A DNA stretch of 41,125 bases from Bacteriovoracaceae bacterium (GTDB taxonomy: Bacteria; Bdellovibrionota; Bacteriovoracia; Bacteriovoracales; Bacteriovoracaceae). The position numbers and the translations under genes are program-made. The DNA is taken from the NCBI GenBank assembly GCA_016784965.1, contig JADHTQ010000041.1, forward strand, positions 1 to 41,125, in the 5' to 3' direction. The notes beneath the pieces are model-generated. The model had not been told where the DNA came from. It did not search any database and was given only the letters and a program-made list of their open reading frames with translations. Positions 22,879 to 31,380 of this stretch are shown here, one piece after another. Each line of letters starts with the position of its first letter. Within the stretch, counting starts at the first letter, position 1.

Positions 22879-24846
22879 ATGAATAATGATTTAAATACTG
22901 TCCTAAGTAAACAGTTAAAAAATTTATTTTTTAAGATACTTATTATTCAGACCATTGTTTTGTTCGTTTTATGTTCTCTATTTATAATAGGCAACATCTT
23001 GTTCAAGAATAAAATTGCATCAATTACAACTATGTCTGTTAGACAGTCTCTTATTGTTAACGATATTAGAGAGGCCATAAATGGTGTAAAACGACTGGGA
23101 AGTTCTTCATTTGAAAGAATTTATTTTGTTGATAACAACCAGAAAACAATTTTCAAATTGCCTACAGGTACAGAGTTTATAGACAAAAACACCTCAAATC
23201 CTTTTAACTTCGTACTCTTTGCAACAATCCACAAGCCCGTATATCTATCATCAAAATTAAAAACTACCGTTGGTAACATCTATTTTGTGTATTACCGCTT
23301 TGAATTTATCATTTATGCTATTTTACTGTGGTCAATGTCTATAATCGCTTCAATAATTTTTATAAAAAAATCTAAAGAACGTTTAGAAAGCGAGTATAGA
23401 TATGGTCTGAAAGTAAAGCGAGATTCAATTTTATCAGAGATTGCAGGACAGGTTGCCCATGATATACGCAGTCCCCTTGCGGCCTTAGATATGGTAATGA
23501 AGGACATCGGAAAAATCCCTGAAACAAAGCGATTAATGATTAGAAGTGCATCAACCAGAATTCATGATATTGCAAATAATCTTTTACAAAAAAATAGAGA
23601 ACTATCCAACCAGACAAATATTACTGAGACAAAAGAAGAGCTAAGCACAGTACTGCTACCTGTTATTGTTGAAAGCATTTTAACAGAAAAAAGAATGCAG
23701 TTTAGGCATAAAATTGGAATTAATATAAACTCAAACATTAGTGAATCTTCCTATGGATTATTTACAAAACTGCAACCAAGAGAAGCCAAAAGAGTTATAT
23801 CAAATATTTTAAACAATAGCATCGAGATACTAGTTGATTCTGGTAACATTACAGTTGATCTTTTCTCTAAAGACGATAAAGAAATTGAGCTTAGAATAAA
23901 AGATGATGGTAAAGGTATTCCTCCTGAAGTTTTATCAAAATTGGCCCAAAAAGGTGAAACCCATGGCAAAAAAGACGGTAGCGGGTTAGGACTATACCAT
24001 GCAAGAACGTCTGTAAACTCTTGGGGAGGAACACTGAAAATAGATTCGATAGTAGGTATTCACACCACTATTATCATTCATTTACCCAAAGTTGAACCTC
24101 CCACATCATTTGTCCCTCAGATTACTCTTAATGCAAACTCAACCCTTGTTATTGTCGACGATGATGAGTCAATTCATCAGGTCTGGAACGAACGGTTAGA
24201 GTCTATTAACTTTAAAAACTACGGTATTAAAGTACTACATTTTTCACGCCCTGAAGATGTCGCTCTTTGGGTCAGTAAAAATGACATTCCTGACACACAA
24301 TTTCTAGTTGATTACGAATACATTTGCGATAAAAGCAATGGACTTGACCTAATTGAACAGTTGGATATAAATGGAAGTTCTTATCTGGTTACAAGCAGGT
24401 TTGAAGAAAAACATGTACAAAAGAGATGTAATAACCTTAATGTAGGTCTAATCCCCAAGGGTATGGCCGGTTTTATCCCTATGTCGATCACAAGTGATGT
24501 CCTTGAGTCTTACAGTGACAATGCTGAAAAAATAGTGACGGTCCTTCTTGATAATGATGCCCTTATTTGTACCATTTGGAAGAGTATGGCCGATGATAAA
24601 AAGATCCCACTAAATGTTTACTCCAATCCTGAAGAACTGTTACAAAGTCTATCTACCATTTCAAAAGACAGCACCTTTTACATTGACTCCAGCTTAGAAA
24701 ATGGTCTTAAAGGTGAGGATATTGCCAAAAAGCTCTTTGATAAAGGATATAAGAATCTTTATCTAGCAACTGGGTATGAACCAGAGGATTTTTTGCATTT
24801 ATCCTATATTAAAGGTGTCATTGGTAAAGAACCCCCGTGGTCTTAG
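22879..24846 (+). CDS. Hybrid sensor histidine kinase with two C-terminal receiver domains
   Basis: A 655-residue membrane kinase that starts 3 bases after the YcaO stop. Transmembrane segments lie near 20-41 and 142-162, with a ~100-residue periplasmic sensor between. The H-box is H194-DIRSPLAALD. The ATPase domain (~285-402) has N309-ILNN, G1 box DDGKGIP (342-348) and G2 box GSGLGLYHA (367-375). Receiver 1 (~422-535) has D427-D428-D429, phospho-acceptor D478 and K527. Receiver 2 (~553-652) has D558/D560, acceptor D603 and K650. No HAMP or PAS domain is obvious, and no separate DNA-binding regulator follows. The sensor region probably senses the SBP, its ligand or the exported small protein. 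Confidence 0.88.
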   Translation: MNNDLNTVLSKQLKNLFFKILIIQTIVLFVLCSLFIIGNILFKNKIASITTMSVRQSLIVNDIREAINGVKRLGSSSFERIYFVDNNQKTIFKLPTGTEFIDKNTSNPFNFVLFATIHKPVYLSSKLKTTVGNIYFVYYRFEFIIYAILLWSMSIIASIIFIKKSKERLESEYRYGLKVKRDSILSEIAGQVAHDIRSPLAALDMVMKDIGKIPETKRLMIRSASTRIHDIANNLLQKNRELSNQTNITETKEELSTVLLPVIVESILTEKRMQFRHKIGININSNISESSYGLFTKLQPREAKRVISNILNNSIEILVDSGNITVDLFSKDDKEIELRIKDDGKGIPPEVLSKLAQKGETHGKKDGSGLGLYHARTSVNSWGGTLKIDSIVGIHTTIIIHLPKVEPPTSFVPQITLNANSTLVIVDDDESIHQVWNERLESINFKNYGIKVLHFSRPEDVALWVSKNDIPDTQFLVDYEYICDKSNGLDLIEQLDINGSSYLVTSRFEEKHVQKRCNNLNVGLIPKGMAGFIPMSITSDVLESYSDNAEKIVTVLLDNDALICTIWKSMADDKKIPLNVYSNPEELLQSLSTISKDSTFYIDSSLENGLKGEDIAKKLFDKGYKNLYLATGYEPEDFLHLSYIKGVIGKEPPWS

Positions 24847-25006
24847 GTTATAAACTCATCTTTGTCCAGAACAAGTAATATATAAAGGCTTCAAGATGCA
24901 CACTACTGCTGCTTGTTTTCTTTTATTTTGTATAATATTTAAGTCTGCCATTTCAAGTTGACAAAACCAATTTTCATTGTCATAGTAGGCACTCTGGAGA
25001 AGACAA

Positions 25007-25678
25007 ATGGCAAAACAAATTGATCTTTTTACAAATCGTGGGCATGGGGGCAAGCGAATAAATGCTGGAAGGCCTAGGAAAGATCGGTCTGTGCAGCTGC
25101 ATGTGGCCCGTCCTGAGTTTAGTGCTAGGCATCCGCTTCATGTGGATGTGAAGCTTGTTAAAGGGCTGCCTAGTTTGCGGACAAAGGGGCGGTTTAAGAT
25201 TGTTAAGGCGGCGATTAGGAAGGCTCGTAGTAAGGGGCTTCGGGTTGTACACTTTTGTGTTCAAAGTACTCATATTCATTTGATGATTGAAAGTGGGGGG
25301 AAAAGGGAGCTTGGGGTGGGGATGCAGAGTTTTTGTACTAGCATTGCTCGGGGTTTGAATTTTGCTTTGGGGCGCAGGGGGAAGGTGTTTAGGGATAGGT
25401 ATTACTTGCATGTGCTTAAAACGCCGACAGAGGTTAGAAATGCACTTGTCTATATCTTTTTAAATTATGCAAAACATACTCGGGTTCCAAATCGATTTGA
25501 TCCATATTCAACACTTGTTGTGTTTAAAGATAAGGTTAAGTTGGGGCTTGCAAGGGTTAATACTCATTGTATGTTCCCAGATGTACAGGCACGTGCTCGA
25601 TTTAAGGATCAGTTGCATGAGTTGCTTGCTCCTCCTGATACTTGGTATTTGAAAGTGGGGTGGAAGAGAGCAAAGTAG
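25007..25678 (+). CDS. REP-associated tyrosine transposase-like protein (RAYT, Y1 HUH family)
   Basis: A 223-residue member of the IS200/REP-associated transposase family. It begins with the GHGGKRINAGRPRK segment seen in this group. It has the HUH motif STHIHLMIE (H89, H91) and RDRYYLHVLKTPTEVRNALV leading to a conserved tyrosine near 149. IS200-type HUH enzymes nick and join single-stranded hairpins. I found no flanking REP palindromes or terminal hairpins, so this may be a domesticated single copy. The gene is richer in G than its neighbours, similar to the first part of the molybdenum hydroxylase gene. Confidence 0.85.
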   Translation: MAKQIDLFTNRGHGGKRINAGRPRKDRSVQLHVARPEFSARHPLHVDVKLVKGLPSLRTKGRFKIVKAAIRKARSKGLRVVHFCVQSTHIHLMIESGGKRELGVGMQSFCTSIARGLNFALGRRGKVFRDRYYLHVLKTPTEVRNALVYIFLNYAKHTRVPNRFDPYSTLVVFKDKVKLGLARVNTHCMFPDVQARARFKDQLHELLAPPDTWYLKVGWKRAK

Positions 25679-25706
25679 ATTATTCTTTTATTTAAATCAA
25701 GGGGGG

Positions 25707-27152
25707 TTACTGCTGTTTGTTTTCTTTTAAGATGTCTATTTCTTCTTTGAGGGTGGTTATTTCTTGCTTTAATTCTTTGATTGCTTCTACTAGGTAGGGG
25801 GCGACTCGGTCGTAAATTACAGAGAGGTTTTTACTGGAGGAAACAACTAGCTCGGGGGCCACGTCTTGTACTTCTTGGGCGATAAAGCCTGTCATGACTT
25901 GGTTTTTATTGTTTTTTTGGGGTTGTTTCCATTTATAGTGTACTCCTCTAAGGGCCGTGATTTTTTCTAAAGCGTTGGTGATTGTTTCGATCTCTTTTTT
26001 AAGGAGCCTATCAGAAGTAGTAGAGATGGAGGTTGTGGCAGTAATAGTGCTGGTGGACTCTATACTGCTGGCAGTTGTTGCTCCTAGAGTTGTTACACCG
26101 GCGCTTAGAGATCCTGTGGTGGTAATATTTCCTGCAAAGTTGATTGCTTGGCATTTTAGGTTTGTGGGATCTCCATCTGATGAACTTCCAAACAAAGTGC
26201 AGGGATCTAATTCATCTTCACAGGCAAAAACAAAAACACCACTTGCCTCGTCGTAAGTAACACCGGTAACTTTTTGACCAGCAGTACAGGCACTGGAGTC
26301 AACTGTTAAATTGTTTAGTGCCATTAAAACGATAGCATCTGCGATTGTCTTTTCATTTGAAGTGGCCCCATCATTGATTTTGGATACAATAAGGGCCGTT
26401 TGGGCATCACTTAAGCTTCCCCAAATCTTATCAGTTGTCGCTACATCGTTTCCATCCAGCTTCATTGAATTTGATGCCACAAGATCGATAGCATCTATAT
26501 CATTTGCCGTAAGACTGGTTCCTTTTATGCCTCCTACAACATGAAGGGGGTAGCCAGGAAGATCTTCCATTATACCAACATTGCCACCTTTATAGTGAAT
26601 GCCGCTTGCATCTTCTATCCAAAAGCCAGTGCCTGCACCTGAGACGGCACTACAAGATTCAAAGAAGTTGCCACTTAGCTTTCCTACAATCTTTATGTTT
26701 TCCCTTTTTACTTTAGCTCCAATAGGTTTGCCTTGTTTTTCAAAAACAATTTCTAAGTTTGTCTCAACAAAAGAAGGAGACCCTCCAATGGGAACAGTTC
26801 CACCTCCAAATGTCATACTCTGGATTTTCACACTATGTCGCATTTGTTCTGTAGTGTATTTTTCGGTAGTCCCCCGCATGATAGGTAGTGCGCTGGAAGT
26901 CTGATCTGGTCTATTATCATTGAAGTTTAGTATACAGTTTTCACCATTTCCTAGAAAGCCTCTGATTTCATTTAACCACGTAGTTATTTCTAAACTTTGA
27001 GAGGTGGACTTTGTGGTTTTTGACATATTAGACATGATCCGCATGGTGCCAAGTGATACTAGACCTACAACACCAGCTGCAATTGTTACTTCCATTAATG
27101 AGGAGCCAGTATTTTTTCTCAGATGATTAAACAAAAATTTGTATATATTCAT
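25707..27152 (-). CDS. Prepilin-like protein with C-terminal S74 intramolecular chaperone
   Basis: A 481-residue protein. It begins with a type IV pilin-like signal: KNTG-SSLMEVTIAAGVVGLV with cleavage after G16 and Glu at +5, followed by the hydrophobic helix. The middle part is Ser/Thr/Gly/Asp-rich and fibre-like. The C-terminal ~100 residues are a Peptidase_S74 (tail-fibre/endosialidase) chaperone: TSDRLLKKEIETITNALEKI, YKWKQP, TGFIAQEVQDVAPELVV and LVEAIKELKQEITTLKEE with a coiled-coil end. S74 domains trimerise fibres and then cleave themselves off. The combination suggests a pilin-anchored or pseudopilus-exported trimeric fibre, for example a surface adhesin. The catalytic Ser/Lys dyad of S74 is plausibly at the SDRLLKKEI region. 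Confidence 0.85.
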   Translation of the reverse strand: MNIYKFLFNHLRKNTGSSLMEVTIAAGVVGLVSLGTMRIMSNMSKTTKSTSQSLEITTWLNEIRGFLGNGENCILNFNDNRPDQTSSALPIMRGTTEKYTTEQMRHSVKIQSMTFGGGTVPIGGSPSFVETNLEIVFEKQGKPIGAKVKRENIKIVGKLSGNFFESCSAVSGAGTGFWIEDASGIHYKGGNVGIMEDLPGYPLHVVGGIKGTSLTANDIDAIDLVASNSMKLDGNDVATTDKIWGSLSDAQTALIVSKINDGATSNEKTIADAIVLMALNNLTVDSSACTAGQKVTGVTYDEASGVFVFACEDELDPCTLFGSSSDGDPTNLKCQAINFAGNITTTGSLSAGVTTLGATTASSIESTSTITATTSISTTSDRLLKKEIETITNALEKITALRGVHYKWKQPQKNNKNQVMTGFIAQEVQDVAPELVVSSSKNLSVIYDRVAPYLVEAIKELKQEITTLKEEIDILKENKQQ

Positions 27153-27252
27153 ATGGGCCTACAACACTCTTTGATTGCGGGTTTTATCAGCATAAACGTT
27201 CATAGATTTATTATCTAACTGAGTCATCGATTTGTATATATATTTTACTCAC

Positions 27253-27364
27253 TCAACTTTGTGCCAACAATTTTTGGCGGCTTCATCAAAAGTGGGAGTC
27301 GCCCTTAATTTGTAACCTTTCAAAATTAGGTGACTTAGGTGCTTCTGATGAAGAGCAAAGTTGA
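27253..27364. ncRNA. Candidate structured RNA or multibranched inverted-repeat DNA element
   Basis: The stretch folds into nested stems. Outer TCAACTTTG (27253-27261) pairs with CAAAGTTGA (27356-27364). Hairpin GCCAA (27263-27267) pairs with TTGGC (27274-27278). Stem CTTCATCA (27281-27288) pairs with TGATGAAG (27346-27353). Inner AGTCGCC (27297-27303) pairs with GGTGACT (27329-27335), extended by an AT-rich arm. The strand is unknown. It could be a 5' leader element for the lipoprotein gene (plus) or the prepilin-like gene (minus), or a recombination site. The rest of the divergent intergenic region (27153-27465) shows no gene. Confidence 0.5.
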
Positions 27365-27465
27365 AGTGGCACCCCTATGCTATACTTTCTCTATAGGCGC
27401 TCTATTTAAAATTAAAGCATTAACACTTAAATGACGAATACTATTGTAGAGCAAATGAGTTAAGT

Positions 27466-29136
27466 ATGAAAAAGGTGACAATAAATTTATTTATTTCCAT
27501 AGTTGTGGCACTACTACTTGCTAGCTGCCTGGAGGGCTCATCTGGTAGAAGAGATAGAGGTCGAATTGCTGATTTTTCTAAAAGAAGCACTCCCAGTGCT
27601 ACACCTAGTGATGATTATGATTGTTTTGATACCACTAATAAACGATACGGCAATAAGGCAAAGTATGAAGCAGCGATTACCGAAAGTGGTACAATAGATT
27701 CTTTGATAGATGATAGGGTAATTGATGATAATGAGAAGGCAAATCAGAGGTCTCTTGCCGACTGTCCACTACCAAATACCGTAAGGCCCACAAAAGTCAT
27801 TTATGTTAATCGAGATTTTTGTTCCTGCCTCGAAGGCAAGTTAGATCTTTTAAATAACTGTAGCTCTTTTTGTGCTGGTCGCCCTGTAACTAATGTCGCC
27901 ACTCTTTATGGATCGGTCACAATTGGACCAGAAGTAGAATTGCATCCACTTCTTGGCAACCTGTATAACTGGTGCAATGTAACCCTCAATGAAAAAGAGG
28001 TAGCACCATCTTGTTCTCTTATGCTCTACAATGGCAGTGGATACGAAGCTCCACTATCAGTTGAGCTCACTCAAAATTCCAACTCCTTTACAGTAAACCT
28101 CACTTCGGTTAGTAAAAATACAACATATGTGGCCCATATAGTAGAAAACTCATCTGGAGCTGTTACTACTTCGTTTCAAATAAGAAGGGTTGATCCCCCT
28201 GATGATGAAAGTGGCACCAATGGGGTTTTAAAAATGATGCCGGTTTCTCAATATACTTGCCTTAGAAGAAATGGTAACACCACTTCAAGCGGCAACTATT
28301 TTAACCATGCCATTAGAAACCACTACTTTTTTCCCTACAATCAAAATCCTCCATCACTGCCGCCAAACAGCACCTATGTTGTTTGTCACGACAAAAATAT
28401 GCAAGAAGATGATAGCCCACTACTTCCACGCCTTGAGCTTATTCCTCAAGTGTTTAGTGTTTGGGATCAAGCCGATGCACGCTTTTATGATGTTAGTCCG
28501 CAAAATTCAAAGCTCGACATCAATGATCTCATTGAGGCCAAACTACTGGAAAAAGGAATTAAGCAAGAGATCAATTTTTTTGGAGAACTCACTTGGCCCA
28601 ACTGGCCGTATACTGATGCTAATGCTCCAAGACTCGGTTACTATCTCCAACCATGGCTCAACAATGAAACCAATAGAGGGTTTTGTCCCACCCAAAGTGA
28701 CTACAATGGAAATAATCCCATCTTTAACATTCTAAAAGAGTTGGTAGGTGTTGAGACTGAGGCCATTTTTTTAGCACTGAGAGAGGCAGAAGTTTTAAGA
28801 GATAAAGATGGCAACCCAGAAATTGATCCCACCTCTGGTGAAGTTACAAAGGCACCTGATGATATTTTAATAATAAGAGAAAGTCTGCTGCGCCAAATTT
28901 GGTTTTACTTTGAAAACGGAACTCATTATCGGCCTGATGATATTACAGCAAACAATAGAACTATTATGTTCTACTGGCCCCCTGATCCCATTAATCCATA
29001 CATAAGAAAGTCTACTCAAAAAATATATACTGTTACTGCACCTGAAAATATCTCCCAAAGTGCACAATATGGAATCAGAACAACCCTTAGACCTCCTGAC
29101 AAGCGGTTCGGCTGTGTACCTAAGTTGGAGATATAA
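27466..29136 (+). CDS. Large lipoprotein of unknown function
   Basis: A 556-residue lipoprotein (ISIVVALLLASC, C21) with about a dozen cysteines in the mature part (for example FCSCLEGKLDLLNNCSSFCA). A beta-rich domain lies around residues 145-245 (TLYGSVTIGPEVELH..., SVELTQNSNSFTVNL), possibly Ig-like. The C-terminal half is proline- and aromatic-rich with no recognised motif. It is divergent from the prepilin-S74 gene, so both surface proteins may belong to one apparatus, but this is only positional. A strong terminator follows directly. Confidence 0.7.
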   Translation: MKKVTINLFISIVVALLLASCLEGSSGRRDRGRIADFSKRSTPSATPSDDYDCFDTTNKRYGNKAKYEAAITESGTIDSLIDDRVIDDNEKANQRSLADCPLPNTVRPTKVIYVNRDFCSCLEGKLDLLNNCSSFCAGRPVTNVATLYGSVTIGPEVELHPLLGNLYNWCNVTLNEKEVAPSCSLMLYNGSGYEAPLSVELTQNSNSFTVNLTSVSKNTTYVAHIVENSSGAVTTSFQIRRVDPPDDESGTNGVLKMMPVSQYTCLRRNGNTTSSGNYFNHAIRNHYFFPYNQNPPSLPPNSTYVVCHDKNMQEDDSPLLPRLELIPQVFSVWDQADARFYDVSPQNSKLDINDLIEAKLLEKGIKQEINFFGELTWPNWPYTDANAPRLGYYLQPWLNNETNRGFCPTQSDYNGNNPIFNILKELVGVETEAIFLALREAEVLRDKDGNPEIDPTSGEVTKAPDDILIIRESLLRQIWFYFENGTHYRPDDITANNRTIMFYWPPDPINPYIRKSTQKIYTVTAPENISQSAQYGIRTTLRPPDKRFGCVPKLEI

Positions 29137-29139
29137 TCA

Positions 29140-29178
29140 AAGCGCAGGTTAAAAGTTTTTAGTTTTTAACCTGCGCTT
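29140..29178. terminator. Strong bidirectional terminator hairpin
   Basis: A perfect 15-bp stem, AAGCGCAGGTTAAAA with its complement TTTTAACCTGCGCTT, closes a 9-base loop. It lies between two converging genes, with T-rich sequence on the plus side (TTCTTTTTTT at 29181-29190) and A-rich complement features for the minus side. It should stop transcripts from both directions. Confidence 0.85.
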
Positions 29179-29202
29179 AATTCTTTTTTTAAAATTAAAA
29201 TT

Positions 29203-29568
29203 TTAAGGAACAACTTTGATCTTTGCTTTACAAAAGACACCACTTTTGATGTTGTTTTGCCAAGGGTGACGATATAGGACATACACTGTATTTCTACTTT
29301 TATTTAGTCCAATTTCTGTAATTGGTTTCCCATTATTTGTCATACTGTTACCTAAGATTGCTCCACGAACTGCTACTCCATTATCAAAATCAAGTTTTAC
29401 TTTGGCCATTTGAAAAATACCCGCAGTGGTTTTAAAATATACAAGACCGGTGTCAGATGTACGATTGTAGTTAAACTGTAGGCCCTTACATCTTGCAATC
29501 CACGTATCAGCAAATGCAGTTGAGGTTAATAAAAAGGTTACAAGTCCTACAAAGATTGATTTTTTCAT
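29203..29568 (-). CDS. Small secreted protein, unknown function
   Basis: A 121-residue protein with a signal peptide (MKKSIFVGLVTFLLTSTAFA-DT). The mature part is ~100 residues with two cysteines (ARCKG and VFCKAK) placed near the two ends, consistent with one disulfide closing a beta-rich domain (GLVYFKTTAGIFQMAKVKLD). No family is recognised. It converges on the lipoprotein gene across the terminator and is followed upstream by another secreted protein on the same strand. Confidence 0.65.
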   Translation of the reverse strand: MKKSIFVGLVTFLLTSTAFADTWIARCKGLQFNYNRTSDTGLVYFKTTAGIFQMAKVKLDFDNGVAVRGAILGNSMTNNGKPITEIGLNKSRNTVYVLYRHPWQNNIKSGVFCKAKIKVVP

Positions 29569-29622
29569 TTTAAAACTCCTGGTTGTTTTAATTCGTTTAT
29601 AACAATTTATAAGTTAAAATTA

Positions 29623-30162
29623 CTATTCATCTAAAATTAAATTATTAAGAGGTTCTAACACTCTTGGCAATCTTGGTATGCTGATTCTGCGCATACATCT
29701 AAATCTTGAGTCTCTGTCGTGTGCTAAGAATACTTTTTTGTCATTTCGAAAAACTCTCCATCCACCTCTTTGCACTCTTCGATTTGAATCGATATGGATT
29801 TTTGTTTGTGCACATCTGGCCAGTGTATTTAGGGGAAGGCGAAAGAAAATTTTTCCAACTTCACCTGGTTCAATTCTTCCACCAAGTGAGCCACCATCGT
29901 GATCGGGCCCATAGATATAACCTGTACGAGTAGAACCGTTCATTTTAAACTTAATTCTATACCCTCTTGCTGCGGTATAATCTTCGGTACCGACATTTTT
30001 GATTTTAATATACACATGTTGCGAATAGTGCATAGAAATGTCGTCATCGAGACCTTTTTTAAAAGATAAACCAATTGGCTTAAGATCAATAGTACCAGCA
30101 ATAGACACACCTGATACTGCTAAACAAACAAACAAATAAACTAAACTTCTAATACCCTTCAT
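29623..30162 (-). CDS. Secreted protein with CARDB/Ig-like domain
   Basis: A 179-residue secreted protein. The start at 30162 is supported by AGGAGAG five bases upstream; a longer reading to 30189 is unlikely. The signal peptide is MKGIRSLVYLFVCLAVSGVS with cleavage near IAG-TI. The mature domain has the pattern of a CARDB-like beta sandwich: VYIKIKNVGTEDYTAARGYR (the 'i.vkN.G...a' signature), then GRIEPGEVGKIFFRLPLNTL. The C-terminus is basic. Such domains usually mediate adhesion or assembly outside the cell. No enzymatic motif is seen. Confidence 0.6.
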   Translation of the reverse strand: MKGIRSLVYLFVCLAVSGVSIAGTIDLKPIGLSFKKGLDDDISMHYSQHVYIKIKNVGTEDYTAARGYRIKFKMNGSTRTGYIYGPDHDGGSLGGRIEPGEVGKIFFRLPLNTLARCAQTKIHIDSNRRVQRGGWRVFRNDKKVFLAHDRDSRFRCMRRISIPRLPRVLEPLNNLILDE

Positions 30163-30438
30163 AATCACTCTCCTTTTTATGTAGGTCACATCTTGTACAC
30201 CTAATTTTTAGCGCAATTTTGATGTTGCAAAGTGAATGCCAAAGCTGTGAAAGTTTTACACACTTAAATCATTTAAACGCAATAGCGCTTGACAGAGCGA
30301 CTAAAAGTGTATCTCACGAATGTGTTGATTTATTTTATAATTTATTTGATGGTATCAAATTGATAACAAACGCCGCCATTTCAAAAAGCACCACACACTG
30401 CACACCAGACAAGATGCACCTTGCACTGCTAAATCGCC

Positions 30439-31353
30439 TTATGCTTGAGCTTTTTTCTTTTGATTCATGTGATCAAAAAACAACGTAACAGGTGCCGCTA
30501 CAAATATAGAAGAGTAGGTACCAATAATTACACCTAAAGAAATGGCCAAAAAGAAATCTCTAATTGCCAATCCTCCAAAAAAGTACATGGTAATAGAGAC
30601 AAACAAAGTGGTACCAGAGGTCAGGATAGTCCTAGAGAGTGTCTCATTAACGGCATTGTTGATATGAGTCTTAAGCTCTAACCCAGGGTACTTGGCCTCA
30701 TGCTCGCGCACTCTATCGTAGACAATAACCGTATCGTTGACCGAGTAACCAATAACGGCAAGAAGTGCCGCAACCGTTTGAAGTGTGAATTCGGTACCAG
30801 TTAATGCAAAGATGCCCAAAATAATTGAAACATCGTGGATCAAGGCCACAACGGCCCCTGGAGAATATTTAAAATCAAACCTCAGACCGATATAGATCAT
30901 AATGGTAAGCAAGGCCCAACCCATGGCCTGAATTCCTGAAATACGCAACGATGCACCGGCCTTTGGACCTACGATATCTACTTTTCGAACATCAACACCT
31001 TGGTCTCTAAAGTGAATTTTAAAAATCTCTGTTACTTTTTGGGTAATGGCATTTAAGCTTTCTTCATCCGCTTGTACCTTGACGAGATATTCATGATCGG
31101 AGGCAAGACCTATAGTTTGGACACTTACTCCCTTTAGCCCATTTTTTTTCAAGGCCTTTCGCTGTAAATCCAAAGATACTGCTTTTTGAAATTTTACTTG
31201 AATTTCTGCACCACCTCTAAAATCAACGCCGTACTCTAGTTTTGAAAACAATGAGACCAATGATAAAACTACCACTGTTGCCGAGATTATAGCGGTTATG
31301 CCAAACTTTGAGACAAAGTCAAACTTGATATCACTTTTAATAAATTCGATCAT
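30439..31353 (-). CDS. secF: Protein-export membrane protein SecF
   Basis: A 304-residue SecF. TM1 (residues ~18-37) is followed by the D-G-G block YGVDFRGGAEIQVKF, then a short periplasmic P1-like domain and five further membrane segments. It contains VALIHDVSIILGIFAL and VIGYSVNDTVIVYDRVREHE, the conserved RND-like motifs of the TM4 region, where Asp/Arg support proton-driven function. It works with SecD to pull translocating proteins out of the SecYEG channel on the periplasmic side. It lies 27 bases downstream of secD and closes the tgt-yajC-secD-secF operon. Confidence 0.95.
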   Translation of the reverse strand: MIEFIKSDIKFDFVSKFGITAIISATVVVLSLVSLFSKLEYGVDFRGGAEIQVKFQKAVSLDLQRKALKKNGLKGVSVQTIGLASDHEYLVKVQADEESLNAITQKVTEIFKIHFRDQGVDVRKVDIVGPKAGASLRISGIQAMGWALLTIMIYIGLRFDFKYSPGAVVALIHDVSIILGIFALTGTEFTLQTVAALLAVIGYSVNDTVIVYDRVREHEAKYPGLELKTHINNAVNETLSRTILTSGTTLFVSITMYFFGGLAIRDFFLAISLGVIIGTYSSIFVAAPVTLFFDHMNQKKKAQA

Positions 31354-31380
31354 ATCGATTCTCCAACCTTTTTTATTTTT

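Noticed and set aside
25007-25678. Active IS200 element
   Set aside because: The HUH protein is clear, but I found no terminal hairpins or repeats around it. A RAYT-like single gene is the better reading.
27253-27364. Integron attC site
   Set aside because: The left side shows an RYYYAAC-like ACTCAAC, but the right side is GTTGAAG, not GTTRRRY, and the fold is branched. No integrase gene is near.
30219-30488. 89-codon plus-strand frame overlapping the end of secF
   Set aside because: No ribosome-binding site, no recognisable domain, and it runs into secF antisense. It is probably chance.
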